Assembly: GCA_900553145.1 (NCBI GenBank)
Contig: USCL01000070.1
Location: 1-14,642 of the forward strand
Direction of reading: 5' to 3'
Length of the DNA stretch: 14,642 nt
Origin: an uncultured Desulfovibrio sp.
GTDB taxonomy: Bacteria; Desulfobacterota; Desulfovibrionia; Desulfovibrionales; Desulfovibrionaceae
Shown: in pieces, positions 7,051 through 14,284 of the stretch
How positions within the stretch are numbered: the first letter of the stretch is position 1
How the letters are laid out: each line of letters opens with the position of its first letter
The notes under the pieces: generated by a model
What the model was told of the DNA's origin: nothing
Database searches by the model: none
The model's input: only the letters and a program-made list of their open reading frames with translations
Position numbers and translations under genes: made by a program

Positions 7051-7372
7051 GGCTTCTCCTTCGCAGGCACAGAACGAAAAGGTTCGTGAGGCGTTTCGCA
7101 GTGATCGGAAAGCGCGTATCGGATGGAGGCAAGGCGGATATCATTCTCGATGTGTTTTTCTACAGAGCTACTGCACTCTGTAACGGAAACAGGCGTCACG
7201 TCAAGATGCAGAAGGGGGTCTGTTGCAGAAGAAGTATAGAAAGATACATACTGCCGCCATGCAGAAGGCGGCGCGGAAAACGCTTCGGATACGTTGCCGA
7301 CGCCGCAAAGGCTGCAACGCGGGGGCGCATTGCAGTAACCGGGCCGTCGTGTGCCGAAGGAAGGGGAATGTA
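7051..7372. other. 322-bp intergenic region before the GntR gene, no gene seen
   Basis: It holds the 5' region of the GntR gene and the 3' end of the HD-GYP gene. Apart from the dyad at 7161-7182 it contains a hairpin GCCGCC/GGCGGC (7253-7258, 7267-7272) without a following T-run, an inverted repeat CGTTGC/GCAACG (7292-7297, 7314-7319), AGTAT/ATACT (7233-7237, 7248-7252), and three copies of TGCAGAAG (7207, 7224, 7260). I see no convincing intrinsic terminator for the signalling operon. Confidence 0.45.
7161..7182. promoter_or_regulatory. candidate operator upstream of the GntR gene
   Basis: Perfect inverted repeat TACAGAG-N8-CTCTGTA, 22 bp. It is the only strong dyad in the region upstream of the GntR gene, so autoregulation by that protein is the simplest reading. 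I could not place a convincing -10/-35 pair beside it. Confidence 0.4.
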
Positions 7373-8470
7373 TCAGTCGCTGGAGACGAGCGAAGGGATG
7401 TCGTCTTCGGGATATGTGACGATGAGCGAACGGAACGCGTCTTCTTCAAGCAGGAAAGCCTCTACGACAAGCGGATCGAACTGCGTGCCGCTGCCTTCCG
7501 CGATGATGTTCCTGGCGGTTTCATGGTCGAAGGCGGGTTTGTAGACCCGTTTGGAGATCAGCGCGTCATAGACGTCCGCGAGGGCCATGAGCCGCCCCAC
7601 GCGGGGGATGTCCTCCCCCTTCAGGCCGCGGGGGTACCCCTTCCCGTCCCAGCGTTCATGGTGCGTGTAGGCGATGATCGCGCCAAGGCGCAGGAAGTCG
7701 TTATGCCCCCCCATGCGTTTTTCCGCCCAGTTCAGGGTTTGGTAGCCGAGGGTGGTGTGCTTCTTCATTTCATTGAACTCGGCTTCCGTAAGCTTGCCGG
7801 GCTTGCGGAGGATGCTGTCCGGGATGCCGACCTTGCCGACATCGTGCAGGGGGGCGCAGACGCGGAAGAGTTCGATGGTGTCGTCATCGTCGTCCCATAT
7901 ATCGGGGCGCATGAGGCGCAGGCGTTTGGCGAGGATTTCCACGCCGTGCTGCGTGCGGCGGACGTGCGCGCCGGTTTCGTTGTCGCGGGTTTCCACGACC
8001 GAGGCGAGGCATTCCACCGTCACGGAGCGGGAAAGGTACAGCTCCTTGGTACGTTCCTTGACCAGCAGGTTGAGCTCGTCGTTGTATTTTTTGAGCGCGA
8101 CGTGGTTCGATACCCGCGCCCGGACGAGGCGGGGCTGAAAGGGCTTGGCGATGAAGTCCACGGCCCCGAGATCGAGCCCCTTGGCTTCGTGCTCTTCGTT
8201 GCCCATAGCCGTGATGAAGACGACGGCCATGTTGCTCGTACGGGGATCGGACTTGAGGCGGCGGCAGACTTCGTAGCCGTCCATCTCGGGCATCATGATA
8301 TCCAAAAGGACAATGTCAGGGCGGGGCTCGGTAAGCGCCAGCCGCAGCGCGGTGGGGCCGTTGGTGGCTACGCGGACGGTATATTCGTCGCGCAGGAGAT
8401 CGTCCAGAATGCGGATATTGGCGATGGTGTCGTCGACGACGAGTACCACGGGTTTCTTAGGATAGCCCAT
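7373..8470 (-). CDS. response regulator with HD-GYP phosphodiesterase output
   Basis: 365-aa cytoplasmic protein expected to hydrolyse cyclic-di-GMP when its receiver is phosphorylated. The N-terminal receiver (about 7-125) has the acidic pair D13/D14, phospho-acceptor D57, T87 and K109, so it looks active. A short helical linker follows (about 125-150), then an HD-GYP domain (about 150-345) with 'ETGAH', the HD pair H209-D210 in 'LHDVGKVGIPD', H238, H270/H271 and the GYP signature at 278-280. All expected metal and signature residues are present. It is the last gene of the trio: the ATG overlaps the end of the receiver-HPt gene by 14 bp, implying translational coupling, with a GAGAGG-type ribosome-binding site inside the upstream gene. 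It probably receives phosphate from the HPt protein. Confidence 0.92.
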   Translation of the reverse strand: MGYPKKPVVLVVDDTIANIRILDDLLRDEYTVRVATNGPTALRLALTEPRPDIVLLDIMMPEMDGYEVCRRLKSDPRTSNMAVVFITAMGNEEHEAKGLDLGAVDFIAKPFQPRLVRARVSNHVALKKYNDELNLLVKERTKELYLSRSVTVECLASVVETRDNETGAHVRRTQHGVEILAKRLRLMRPDIWDDDDDTIELFRVCAPLHDVGKVGIPDSILRKPGKLTEAEFNEMKKHTTLGYQTLNWAEKRMGGHNDFLRLGAIIAYTHHERWDGKGYPRGLKGEDIPRVGRLMALADVYDALISKRVYKPAFDHETARNIIAEGSGTQFDPLVVEAFLLEEDAFRSLIVTYPEDDIPSLVSSD

Positions 8471-9548
8471 TCGGCCCTCTCAACTCCAGATCCAAAAGCT
8501 GTGCAAGATGCAAAAGGCCGCTTTCGGCCTTTTCAAAATCAAAGGTATCTATGGCGTGCTGGATCTCGTCCGCTTCCGTCCCGCACTGCCCGCCGAGGAA
8601 ACGCCTGGCGGATTCAAAGGCTTCGCGCGTGGCCGTATTGTACTGCCGGACAAGCAGGAGGCATTCGTACAGCGCCGGTTGCAGCATCCGGAGATCCGGC
8701 GCTTCGTCGGCGGAAACGGACGAAGGCGCCTCGGAGTGCGCGGCGATGGTCCGTTCCGCCGCCGCAAGCACGCTTGAGGTCGTTGTAACGTAGCCGTATA
8801 GGGTGTCAAGGAGGTTGTCGACATTTTCTGCGGAACCCCCCTGCAGGCGCTGCTCAATCTTCACAAGCTGCGCGTAGAGTTCCGCCGCGCCGATGTTGCC
8901 GCTGATGCCCTTCAGTTTGTGGACGGCCGCCCGGATGGCCGGCATGTCGTCCCGCAGCCGGGCCTGCTTGATCTCGGTGTCCGCTTCGGCAAGCTCGCGC
9001 CGGAAATCAAACAGAAGGCTTACGTACAAGGGAAGGTTGCCCATAACCCGATCGAGCCCTTGCCGGACGGAAAAGCCGGGAAGGCGTTCAAGTTCCTCCA
9101 GCGTGGCGTATCCTTCCCCGAAGCGTGGCGCGGGGGCCGGTGACGGCGGGGCGGGTTCCTCGCCGGAGAACGTGGCATAGCGGGTCAGGGCCGTTTGTAT
9201 CGCCTGCACGTCGAAAGGCTTGGGAAGGACGGCGGTGAAGCCTTTTTCGAGCAAGGCCTCCTCCTCTTCCCGTGAGGAAATGGCGGTGCAGGCGATGATG
9301 GGCAGCTCATGGTACCGGCTGTCGCTCCGGAGGATATGCGTGAGGGTCGCCCCGTCCATGACGGGCATCCCCACATCCGTGAATACGATGGCGTAATGCC
9401 GGGTGCGGACAAGGCGGAGCGCCTGCAGGCCGTCATCGGCCGTATCCGCCTCGGCCCCGAGGGCAATCAGGATTTCGGCGGCTATCTGCTGGTTGATGCT
9501 TTCGTCGTCGACGACCAACGCGCGCGGCGCGTGCTCTGGCTGGTGCAT
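8457..9548 (-). CDS. response regulator receiver-HPt phosphotransfer protein
   Basis: 363 aa. The N-terminal receiver (about 8-125) has D14/D15, phospho-acceptor D58, T88 and K110. After a Pro/Ala-rich linker (about 130-142) comes an HPt domain (about 148-240) with the phospho-histidine motif 'AAVHKLKGISGNIGA', H210. The rest (about 245-363) is a helical C-terminal region ending in an 'IDTFDFEKAESGLLHL' segment, of a kind often seen at the end of HPt-bearing proteins. There is no DNA-binding or enzymatic output, so it is a phosphorelay intermediate. Genes on both sides supply what it lacks: a double-receiver kinase without HPt 19 bp upstream and an HD-GYP regulator overlapping its 3' end. The ATG has GAGG about 6 nt upstream. 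Confidence 0.9.
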   Translation of the reverse strand: MHQPEHAPRALVVDDESINQQIAAEILIALGAEADTADDGLQALRLVRTRHYAIVFTDVGMPVMDGATLTHILRSDSRYHELPIIACTAISSREEEEALLEKGFTAVLPKPFDVQAIQTALTRYATFSGEEPAPPSPAPAPRFGEGYATLEELERLPGFSVRQGLDRVMGNLPLYVSLLFDFRRELAEADTEIKQARLRDDMPAIRAAVHKLKGISGNIGAAELYAQLVKIEQRLQGGSAENVDNLLDTLYGYVTTTSSVLAAAERTIAAHSEAPSSVSADEAPDLRMLQPALYECLLLVRQYNTATREAFESARRFLGGQCGTEADEIQHAIDTFDFEKAESGLLHLAQLLDLELRGPNGLS

Positions 9549-9567
9549 AGATACCTCAGGGCGGCGC

Positions 9568-12500
9568 TCAGCGCCGGAGGGAGCCGCCGTCCCGGCGTAT
9601 CCAGCGCGCGAGAGTGGAAAGGAGGACGGAAGGCTCGATAGGTTTGGCGATGTAGTCCTGCATGCCTGCGGAAAGGCTTTTTTCCCGATCGCCGTTCATG
9701 GCGTGGGCGGTCATAGCGATAATGGGCAGGCTGTCGAAGCGGGTATATTCCCGCACAATCCGGGTGGCCTTCAGCCCGTCCATGCCGGGCATCTGGATAT
9801 CCATGAGCACGGCATCATAGCCGCCTTCCCAAAGTTTTTCGAGGGCCTCAAGGCCATCCCCGGCGGGTTCCACGCTCACGCCGCTCGATTGCAGGATTTC
9901 GTTGGCGACCTGCCGGTTGATGGCGTTGTCCTCCACCAGCAGCACCCGCGCGCCCGCGAGTTCTGGGAGGGGGGCAATAGACGGCTGGGCACCGGGCCTG
10001 TCTTGCGGGTGTTCGGTGTCCAGCAGGGCCGTAAGGAGGGAGGAGCGTGTAACCGGCTTCGTGATGAGCCGCATGGAGCCGTCTTTCCCTTCCCGCATAT
10101 GGGCGAGGACATCGGAATTGTCATGGATTGAGGCCATGAAGAGGATGACGGGCGGCTGGGGAAGCGCTGCGCAAAGGGCTTGCGCCGTCTCTCTGCCGCC
10201 CATGCCCGGCATCAGCCAATCCACGAGGGCGACGCGGTAGGGCCTTCCTTCCCGCGCGGCGTCGCGGCAGAGCCGTACGGCCTCTTCGCCTGAAGCCGCC
10301 GCCGTGGGTTCAAGGTGGAACTCCCGGAGCGCGTCGCTGAGGATATTCCGGGAAAGCCCGTTGTCGTCGACGATGAGGATACGTCCGTTGTGCAGCGCGT
10401 GGGAGGGGAGGAGCCGACGGCGTTCCGGGGCGGCCGCCGTGTCGAACTCCGCCGTAAAGAAGAAGTCGCTGCCGTGCCCCGGCGTGCTCCTTACGTGGAT
10501 TTCCCCGCCCATAAGGTTCACGAGCCGCTTGCAGATGGCGAGCCCCAGCCCGGTGCCGCCGTAGCGGCGGGTCGTGGAGTTGTCCGCCTGCGTGAACGAC
10601 TCGAAAAGATTGCCGAGCTGTTCGGGCGTCATGCCGATGCCCGTATCGCTGATGGAGAAGCGGAGCCGGGTCCTGTTCCCCTCGCGGCGTTCCTGCGCGG
10701 CGGAAATGAGGACGTGGCCGGACGGCGTGAACTTGATGGCGTTGCCTATGAGGTTCAGCAGGATCTGGGAAAGCCGGAGCGCATCCCCTTCCAGTACCGG
10801 GGGGACGTCCGGGCTGATCTGAAAGAGCAGTTCAAGCCCTTTTTCGGCGGCGCTGAGATCCGCGATGGAGGCCACTTCTTCCAGCACCTGTTCCAGCTGG
10901 AAGTCGGCATGCTCCATTTCAAGCTTTCCCGCTTCGATTTTGGAGAAATCCAGAATGTCGTTGACGATGCGCAGCAAGGTGTTCGCCGATGTGCTGATCT
11001 GGGTGAGGTAATCCCTCTGCCGGGCCGTGAGTTCCGTTTGCAGCGCCAAATGGCTCATGCCGATGATGCCGTTCATGGGCGTACGGATTTCATGGCTCAT
11101 GTTGGCGAGGAAATCGCTCTTGGCGCGCGAAGCCGTTTCGGCCTCTTCCTTGGCCAGCAAAAGCTGCTTTTCCAGTTCCTTATTCTGGGTATCGTCGACC
11201 AGCCAGCAGATGATGCCCGGGGCGCCTTCATATTCGGTGCGCGTATAGGTGATCCGGAGGTCATGCGGCAGGCCCTGCGCGTCCCGGCTTTTCAGGGCAA
11301 TGTCGGCGAGCGTCTCTTCAGCGGGAAGCATGGCGGCGGCCTCGTGCAGCTGAGGATAGACGCGGGCCACGTCCGTTTCCTCGCGGAGATCCATCAGTTC
11401 CCGGGCACGGGGGTTGCTGTACCGGATGACGCCTTCCACCGCGATAAGCACGCCGACGGGGCTGGTCTTCAGCAATTTCTGGGCAAAGGCGAGCTGTTCG
11501 GAAAGCTTTTTTTCCAGCAGCTTTTGCGTGGTCACGTCGGCGCTCAGGCAGAGGACGGCATAGGGGGCTTCGCCCTGCTTGCGCAGGGGGACGAGCGTTG
11601 TCTGGTAGTGGGCGGTTTTCCCTTCCGCATCGGTGCGGGCGTGGGGGATCAGGCGGGGTTCGCCCGATTCGAGGACGCCCTTCAGCACTTTTGGGGAAAG
11701 CACGTCCGAAGCCACAGGGAAATCGGCTCCGGGAACGCCGTCGAGAGCGGTCTGTTCCGTGAACCCGAAGATGCGCCCGCATATGGCGTTGAGCTTGCGG
11801 CAACGGCAGGCGGCGTCAAAGAGGCAGACGGCGGCGGGCAGGTTCTCCAAGAGGGAGTTGAGCATGTTTTCCGTGTTCCGCCGGACGAGGACTTCCCTGC
11901 GCACTTTTCGGAGCATGAACAGCACGGCCAGCACGATGCCGAGGGCTATGAGCACGACCACGGCGGTCATTTTCCAGAACAGGTTCCAAGCGATTTCGGC
12001 GCTGCGCTGGACGTTGAACCAGCGGTTATGGAAGTCCTGCGAGGTCGCGGGCGGGATGATCCCCAGCGCCTTGTCGAGGATCGCGGCAAGCTGCGGCCAG
12101 TCCTTGCGGACGCCGATCCGTATGGGTACGCGGTAGGGCGTCACCGCGGCGACGATGACGTGGGAGATCTTGCTCAGCCGTATGATGTGGGTCCCCGCGT
12201 CGAGGACTTCAAAGACGGCATCGACTTGCCGCCTTTCCAGCATCTCCAGCGCCTCCTGCGTGGTCCGGGCCTCCACGGCCCTGATTTCCGGGGAGGCTTC
12301 CCTCAAAATGCCCAGCAGGCGTTCCCCTACGGCGGCCACCCGCTTTCCTTCCATGTCATGGAGCCCGCTGATGAACGGGGCATCGTTCAGCATGAACAGC
12401 ACAAGAGGCAGCTCGAGATATGGCCGGGTGAACAGCATGGCCTTGCGCGATTCGGGCGTGTCGACGGCGGTGAGGTGCACGTCAAGCTTGCCTTCGCCGA

Positions 12501-12816
12501 ACGGGATGTGCAGCCCCTCATCGGGAACGGAGTGCGCAACAAAATGGACGCCGAGCGTTTTTTCAATCCATTTCGCGTAGTCGCTGGCGATGCCTTCCTG
12601 TTTTTTCTCAGGGGAGAGGGCTTCGAACGGGAGGCGGGAGGCGATGACGCCCAAACGCAGTTCGGGGTGCCGGACCAGCCAGAGTTTTTCGTCCGGGGAA
12701 AGGGACAGTTTCGTTTCGGAAGCGGCGGCGAAAGCGAATGTCAGCACGAACAGGAACGACCCCAGCAGCGTTCGCAGGGCGGGGCGGAGAAAACGGCGGG
12801 GCGTGTGAGAGAGCAT
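9568..12816 (-). CDS. hybrid sensor histidine kinase with periplasmic solute-binding-like domain (BvgS/EvgS type)
   Basis: 1082-aa membrane sensor. Order: signal/anchor segment (about 12-33), periplasmic family-3 solute-binding-like domain (about 40-270), transmembrane helix (about 283-304), two PAS-like regions (about 320-440 and 445-550), HisKA with H575 in 'SHEIRTPMNG', HATPase_c (about 670-795, 'NLIGNAIKF', 'SDTGIGM', 'GGTGLGLAI'), receiver 1 with D866 and receiver 2 with D1006. Both receivers keep their acceptor Asp and Lys. There is no HPt domain; the next gene carries one. Periplasmic domains of this kind bind small polar solutes such as amino acids; the ligand here is unknown. I chose the ATG at 12816 because it places the signal segment at the N-terminus; the longer frame opens with TTG at 12906, inside a good -35 box. 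The ribosome-binding site is weak. Confidence 0.93.
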   Translation of the reverse strand: MLSHTPRRFLRPALRTLLGSFLFVLTFAFAAASETKLSLSPDEKLWLVRHPELRLGVIASRLPFEALSPEKKQEGIASDYAKWIEKTLGVHFVAHSVPDEGLHIPFGEGKLDVHLTAVDTPESRKAMLFTRPYLELPLVLFMLNDAPFISGLHDMEGKRVAAVGERLLGILREASPEIRAVEARTTQEALEMLERRQVDAVFEVLDAGTHIIRLSKISHVIVAAVTPYRVPIRIGVRKDWPQLAAILDKALGIIPPATSQDFHNRWFNVQRSAEIAWNLFWKMTAVVVLIALGIVLAVLFMLRKVRREVLVRRNTENMLNSLLENLPAAVCLFDAACRCRKLNAICGRIFGFTEQTALDGVPGADFPVASDVLSPKVLKGVLESGEPRLIPHARTDAEGKTAHYQTTLVPLRKQGEAPYAVLCLSADVTTQKLLEKKLSEQLAFAQKLLKTSPVGVLIAVEGVIRYSNPRARELMDLREETDVARVYPQLHEAAAMLPAEETLADIALKSRDAQGLPHDLRITYTRTEYEGAPGIICWLVDDTQNKELEKQLLLAKEEAETASRAKSDFLANMSHEIRTPMNGIIGMSHLALQTELTARQRDYLTQISTSANTLLRIVNDILDFSKIEAGKLEMEHADFQLEQVLEEVASIADLSAAEKGLELLFQISPDVPPVLEGDALRLSQILLNLIGNAIKFTPSGHVLISAAQERREGNRTRLRFSISDTGIGMTPEQLGNLFESFTQADNSTTRRYGGTGLGLAICKRLVNLMGGEIHVRSTPGHGSDFFFTAEFDTAAAPERRRLLPSHALHNGRILIVDDNGLSRNILSDALREFHLEPTAAASGEEAVRLCRDAAREGRPYRVALVDWLMPGMGGRETAQALCAALPQPPVILFMASIHDNSDVLAHMREGKDGSMRLITKPVTRSSLLTALLDTEHPQDRPGAQPSIAPLPELAGARVLLVEDNAINRQVANEILQSSGVSVEPAGDGLEALEKLWEGGYDAVLMDIQMPGMDGLKATRIVREYTRFDSLPIIAMTAHAMNGDREKSLSAGMQDYIAKPIEPSVLLSTLARWIRRDGGSLRR

Positions 12817-12877
12817 GGCATGTCTGCGTGTTGACGTGGAAAGGGAACCCAACGGAAAGGTATTTTCAGCGAATTGT

Positions 12878-12906
12878 CTTATAAACCTATTTATAGTATC
12901 AGGCAA
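12878..12906 (-). promoter_or_regulatory. predicted sigma-70 promoter of the kinase operon
   Basis: On the minus strand TTGCCT (12906 to 12901) and TATAAG (12883 to 12878, 5/6 to consensus) are 17 bp apart. The start site would be near 12871, giving a leader of about 55 nt to the ATG at 12816. The AT-rich spacer also serves the divergent ureohydrolase gene. Confidence 0.6.
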
Positions 12907-12939
12907 CTCACTCGCAGACCTTTAAATAAGGATACTTCC

Positions 12940-13812
12940 ATGCCCTTCGAAGCCACGCACCGGTTCCTTGCCTCGGAATTGCCGGTTTCCGAACCGGAAT
13001 CCTGCCTGTTCCATGTGTTGCCGGTACCGCTGGAGGCCACGGTGTCGTATGCCGGGGGGACGGCGCAAGGCCCGGAAGCCATCCTTGAGGCTTCCGATCA
13101 GCTTGAATTGTGGGATGGCGAATCCGTCCCCGCCGAAGCGGGCATTTACACGTGGCCGCCGGTCGACGTTTCCGGCTCTCCGGAAAGCGTGCTCGGCAGG
13201 GTGGAGGCGGTGGTCGAGTCCATCCTCGGCTGTAACGGCCTCCCTGTGGTGCTTGGCGGGGAACATACCGTCACGTACGGCGCGCTGGCGGCGTTGAAGA
13301 AACGGTTCGGGACATTCGGGATCATCCAGTTCGATGCGCACGCGGACTTGCGCGACAGCTACGAGGGGAGCCCTTGGAGCCATGCGTGCGTCATGCGGCG
13401 TGCGGTCAAGGATTTGGGGCTGCCGCTGGTCCAGTTCGGCGTGCGGGCCATGTGCCTTGACGAAGCGGAAGCACGCAAGGAACACGGCGTCACGTTCCAT
13501 GACGCGGCGTCCATCGCCCGCAACGGCCTTCCCGAAGCCCTGCTTCCCCCGGATTTTCCTCGCCAAGTGTACCTGACTTTCGACGTGGACGGCCTTGACC
13601 CGTCGATCATGCCCGCGACGGGGACGCCCGTGCCCGGCGGCCTTGGCTGGTATCAGTCGCTCGGCATCGCGGAACGGGCGCTGTCCGGTCGGGACGTGCT
13701 CGGGTTCGATGTCGTGGAGCTGGCCCCCGTGCCCGGGCTGCACGCTTCCGATTTCGCCGCCGCCCGCCTTGTGTATGCCCTTATGGGGATCGTGGCGCGA
13801 GGCCGCCGCTAG
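12940..13812 (+). CDS. agmatinase-type ureohydrolase
   Basis: 290-aa cytoplasmic manganese enzyme of the arginase/agmatinase/formiminoglutamase family, most likely cleaving agmatine to putrescine and urea. All six metal ligands are visible: H109 in 'GGEHTVTYG', D132, H134 and D136 in 'DAHADLRD', and D215 and D217 in 'TFDVDGLDPS'. 'DLRDSYEGSPWSHACVMRR' is of the kind seen in the archaeal/thermophile agmatinase clade rather than E. coli SpeB, so N1-aminopropylagmatine is an alternative substrate; arginase is less likely. The ATG at 12940 follows TAAGGA by about 8 nt; a longer frame from 12874 would begin inside the divergent promoter region and adds no conserved residues. No other polyamine gene is in the window. 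It is divergent from the hybrid kinase. Confidence 0.88.
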   Translation: MPFEATHRFLASELPVSEPESCLFHVLPVPLEATVSYAGGTAQGPEAILEASDQLELWDGESVPAEAGIYTWPPVDVSGSPESVLGRVEAVVESILGCNGLPVVLGGEHTVTYGALAALKKRFGTFGIIQFDAHADLRDSYEGSPWSHACVMRRAVKDLGLPLVQFGVRAMCLDEAEARKEHGVTFHDAASIARNGLPEALLPPDFPRQVYLTFDVDGLDPSIMPATGTPVPGGLGWYQSLGIAERALSGRDVLGFDVVELAPVPGLHASDFAAARLVYALMGIVARGRR

Positions 13813-13864
13813 AGCCTTTCGCCATTAAAACGGCGTAGAGGCACCAAGGGAAGGTTTCTAAGGA

Positions 13865-13880
13865 AGAAAAGCATTCCTTC
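13865..13880 (+). repeat. 16-bp direct repeat, copy 1
   Basis: AGAAAAGCATTCCTTC, identical to positions 14110-14125. Here it lies within a small hairpin (AAGGAA 13860-13865 with TTCCTT 13874-13879) and is followed by AGGCTTTTGAG (13889-13899). Confidence 0.6.
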
Positions 13881-14027
13881 CTACCATAAGGCTTTTGAGC
13901 TTACCGGGCCTCCGGCGCCTTTTTCAGCGCAGGATACCAGAGAAGCGGTTAACCATTTCAAATCTGAAAAGGCCAGACAATGGCGGGGCGGATGGGGCTT
14001 TCCGAGCCTCCGCGTCTTTACCAATAC

Positions 14028-14078
14028 GGCGTTCCGTGTGAAGGGCAACGGCCATTTCCGCCCTTCACACGGAACGCC
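14028..14078. repeat. perfect 19-bp inverted repeat with 13-nt loop
   Basis: GGCGTTCCGTGTGAAGGGC (14028-14046) pairs perfectly with 14060-14078. Neither side is followed by a T-run, so it is not a standard intrinsic terminator. Part of it (14038-14062) resembles 4173-4197 at 21 of 25 bases, which suggests an extragenic repeat family. Confidence 0.75.
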
Positions 14079-14109
14079 TTGTCATATCGCAGGGTAGGCT
14101 CTTGAGGGC

Positions 14110-14125
14110 AGAAAAGCATTCCTTC
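14110..14125 (+). repeat. 16-bp direct repeat, copy 2
   Basis: Identical to 13865-13880, same orientation, 245 bp apart. Here the related 11-mer AGGCTCTTGAG (14096-14106) precedes it, whereas in copy 1 the 11-mer follows. Confidence 0.6.
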
Positions 14126-14130
14126 TTCAA

Positions 14131-14161
14131 GAAAAAACAAAACGCCCCGTCACAAGGGGCG
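14131..14161 (-). terminator. intrinsic terminator of the acyltransferase gene
   Basis: Minus-strand stem CGCCCC/GGGGCG (14156-14161 with 14143-14148) has a 7-nt loop and is followed by TTTTGTTTTTT (14132-14142). It lies about 125 bp beyond the stop codon, so the transcript would include the palindrome at 14219-14270 in its 3' untranslated region. Confidence 0.82.
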
Positions 14162-14214
14162 ACTGAAAAAAGACGAACAGGGATTCGATAAACACGAAAC
14201 GCTTTGAAGTAGGA

Positions 14215-14232
14215 GGGGTGGGGTGGGGAGGG
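14215..14232 (+). other. G-quadruplex-forming motif
   Basis: GGGG-T-GGGG-T-GGGG-A-GGG on the plus strand: four G-runs with one-base loops, among the most stable quadruplex patterns. The acyltransferase mRNA carries the complementary C-rich strand, so any quadruplex would form in the DNA or in an antisense transcript. It overlaps the left arm of the adjacent palindrome. Confidence 0.7.
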
Positions 14233-14270
14233 AGAAACGTTCTCGAGAACGTTTCTCCCTCCCCTCCCCA
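14219..14270. repeat. 52-bp near-perfect palindrome
   Basis: Positions 14225-14264 are a perfect 40-bp palindrome with no spacer, centred on CTCGAG and flanked inside by AACGTT on both sides. The symmetry continues to 14219 and 14270 with one T/T mismatch. In RNA it would give a hairpin of roughly 24 pairs with a tiny loop. It lies 14 bp after the acyltransferase stop codon and has no T-run. Confidence 0.85.
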
Positions 14271-14284
14271 ATAACAGAGGCCCG

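Larger units (their letters stand above)
13813..14284. other. 472-bp structured intergenic region between convergent genes
   Basis: No coding sequence that I trust. From left to right: a small two-part hairpin just after the ureohydrolase stop (13814-13842, GCCT..CGCC/GGCG..AGGC); direct repeat copy 1 (13865-13880); a weak GC hairpin followed by five T (13906-13924), perhaps the ureohydrolase terminator; the 19-bp inverted repeat (14028-14078); direct repeat copy 2 (14110-14125); the acyltransferase terminator (14131-14161); and a G-quadruplex motif fused to a long palindrome (14215-14270). Confidence 0.55.

Noticed and set aside
7223..8788. 521-codon open frame antisense to the two response regulators
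   Set aside because: It crosses the overlap of two well-defined receiver genes and shows no domain.
9563..9575. Hairpin GGCGC-TCA-GCGCC over the kinase stop codon
   Set aside because: Five-bp stem with a three-base loop in high-GC DNA between two closely packed genes; no T-run, so no termination is claimed.
10315..12834. 839-codon open frame antisense to the kinase
   Set aside because: It mirrors the kinase frame in GC-rich DNA, encodes a low-complexity G/E/D/R/H-rich chain with no recognisable domain, and the minus-strand kinase is beyond doubt.
12892..12897. TATAGT as a -10 box for the ureohydrolase gene
   Set aside because: No -35-like hexamer at 16-18 bp upstream; TTGTCT is only 12 bp away. 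Left unassigned.
14028..14078. Bidirectional intrinsic terminator
   Set aside because: The stem is strong but neither flank has a T-run; listed as an inverted repeat instead.
13813..14284. CRISPR array or transposon in the repeat-rich spacer
   Set aside because: Only two copies of a 16-mer, no regular spacing, no transposase or cas genes.
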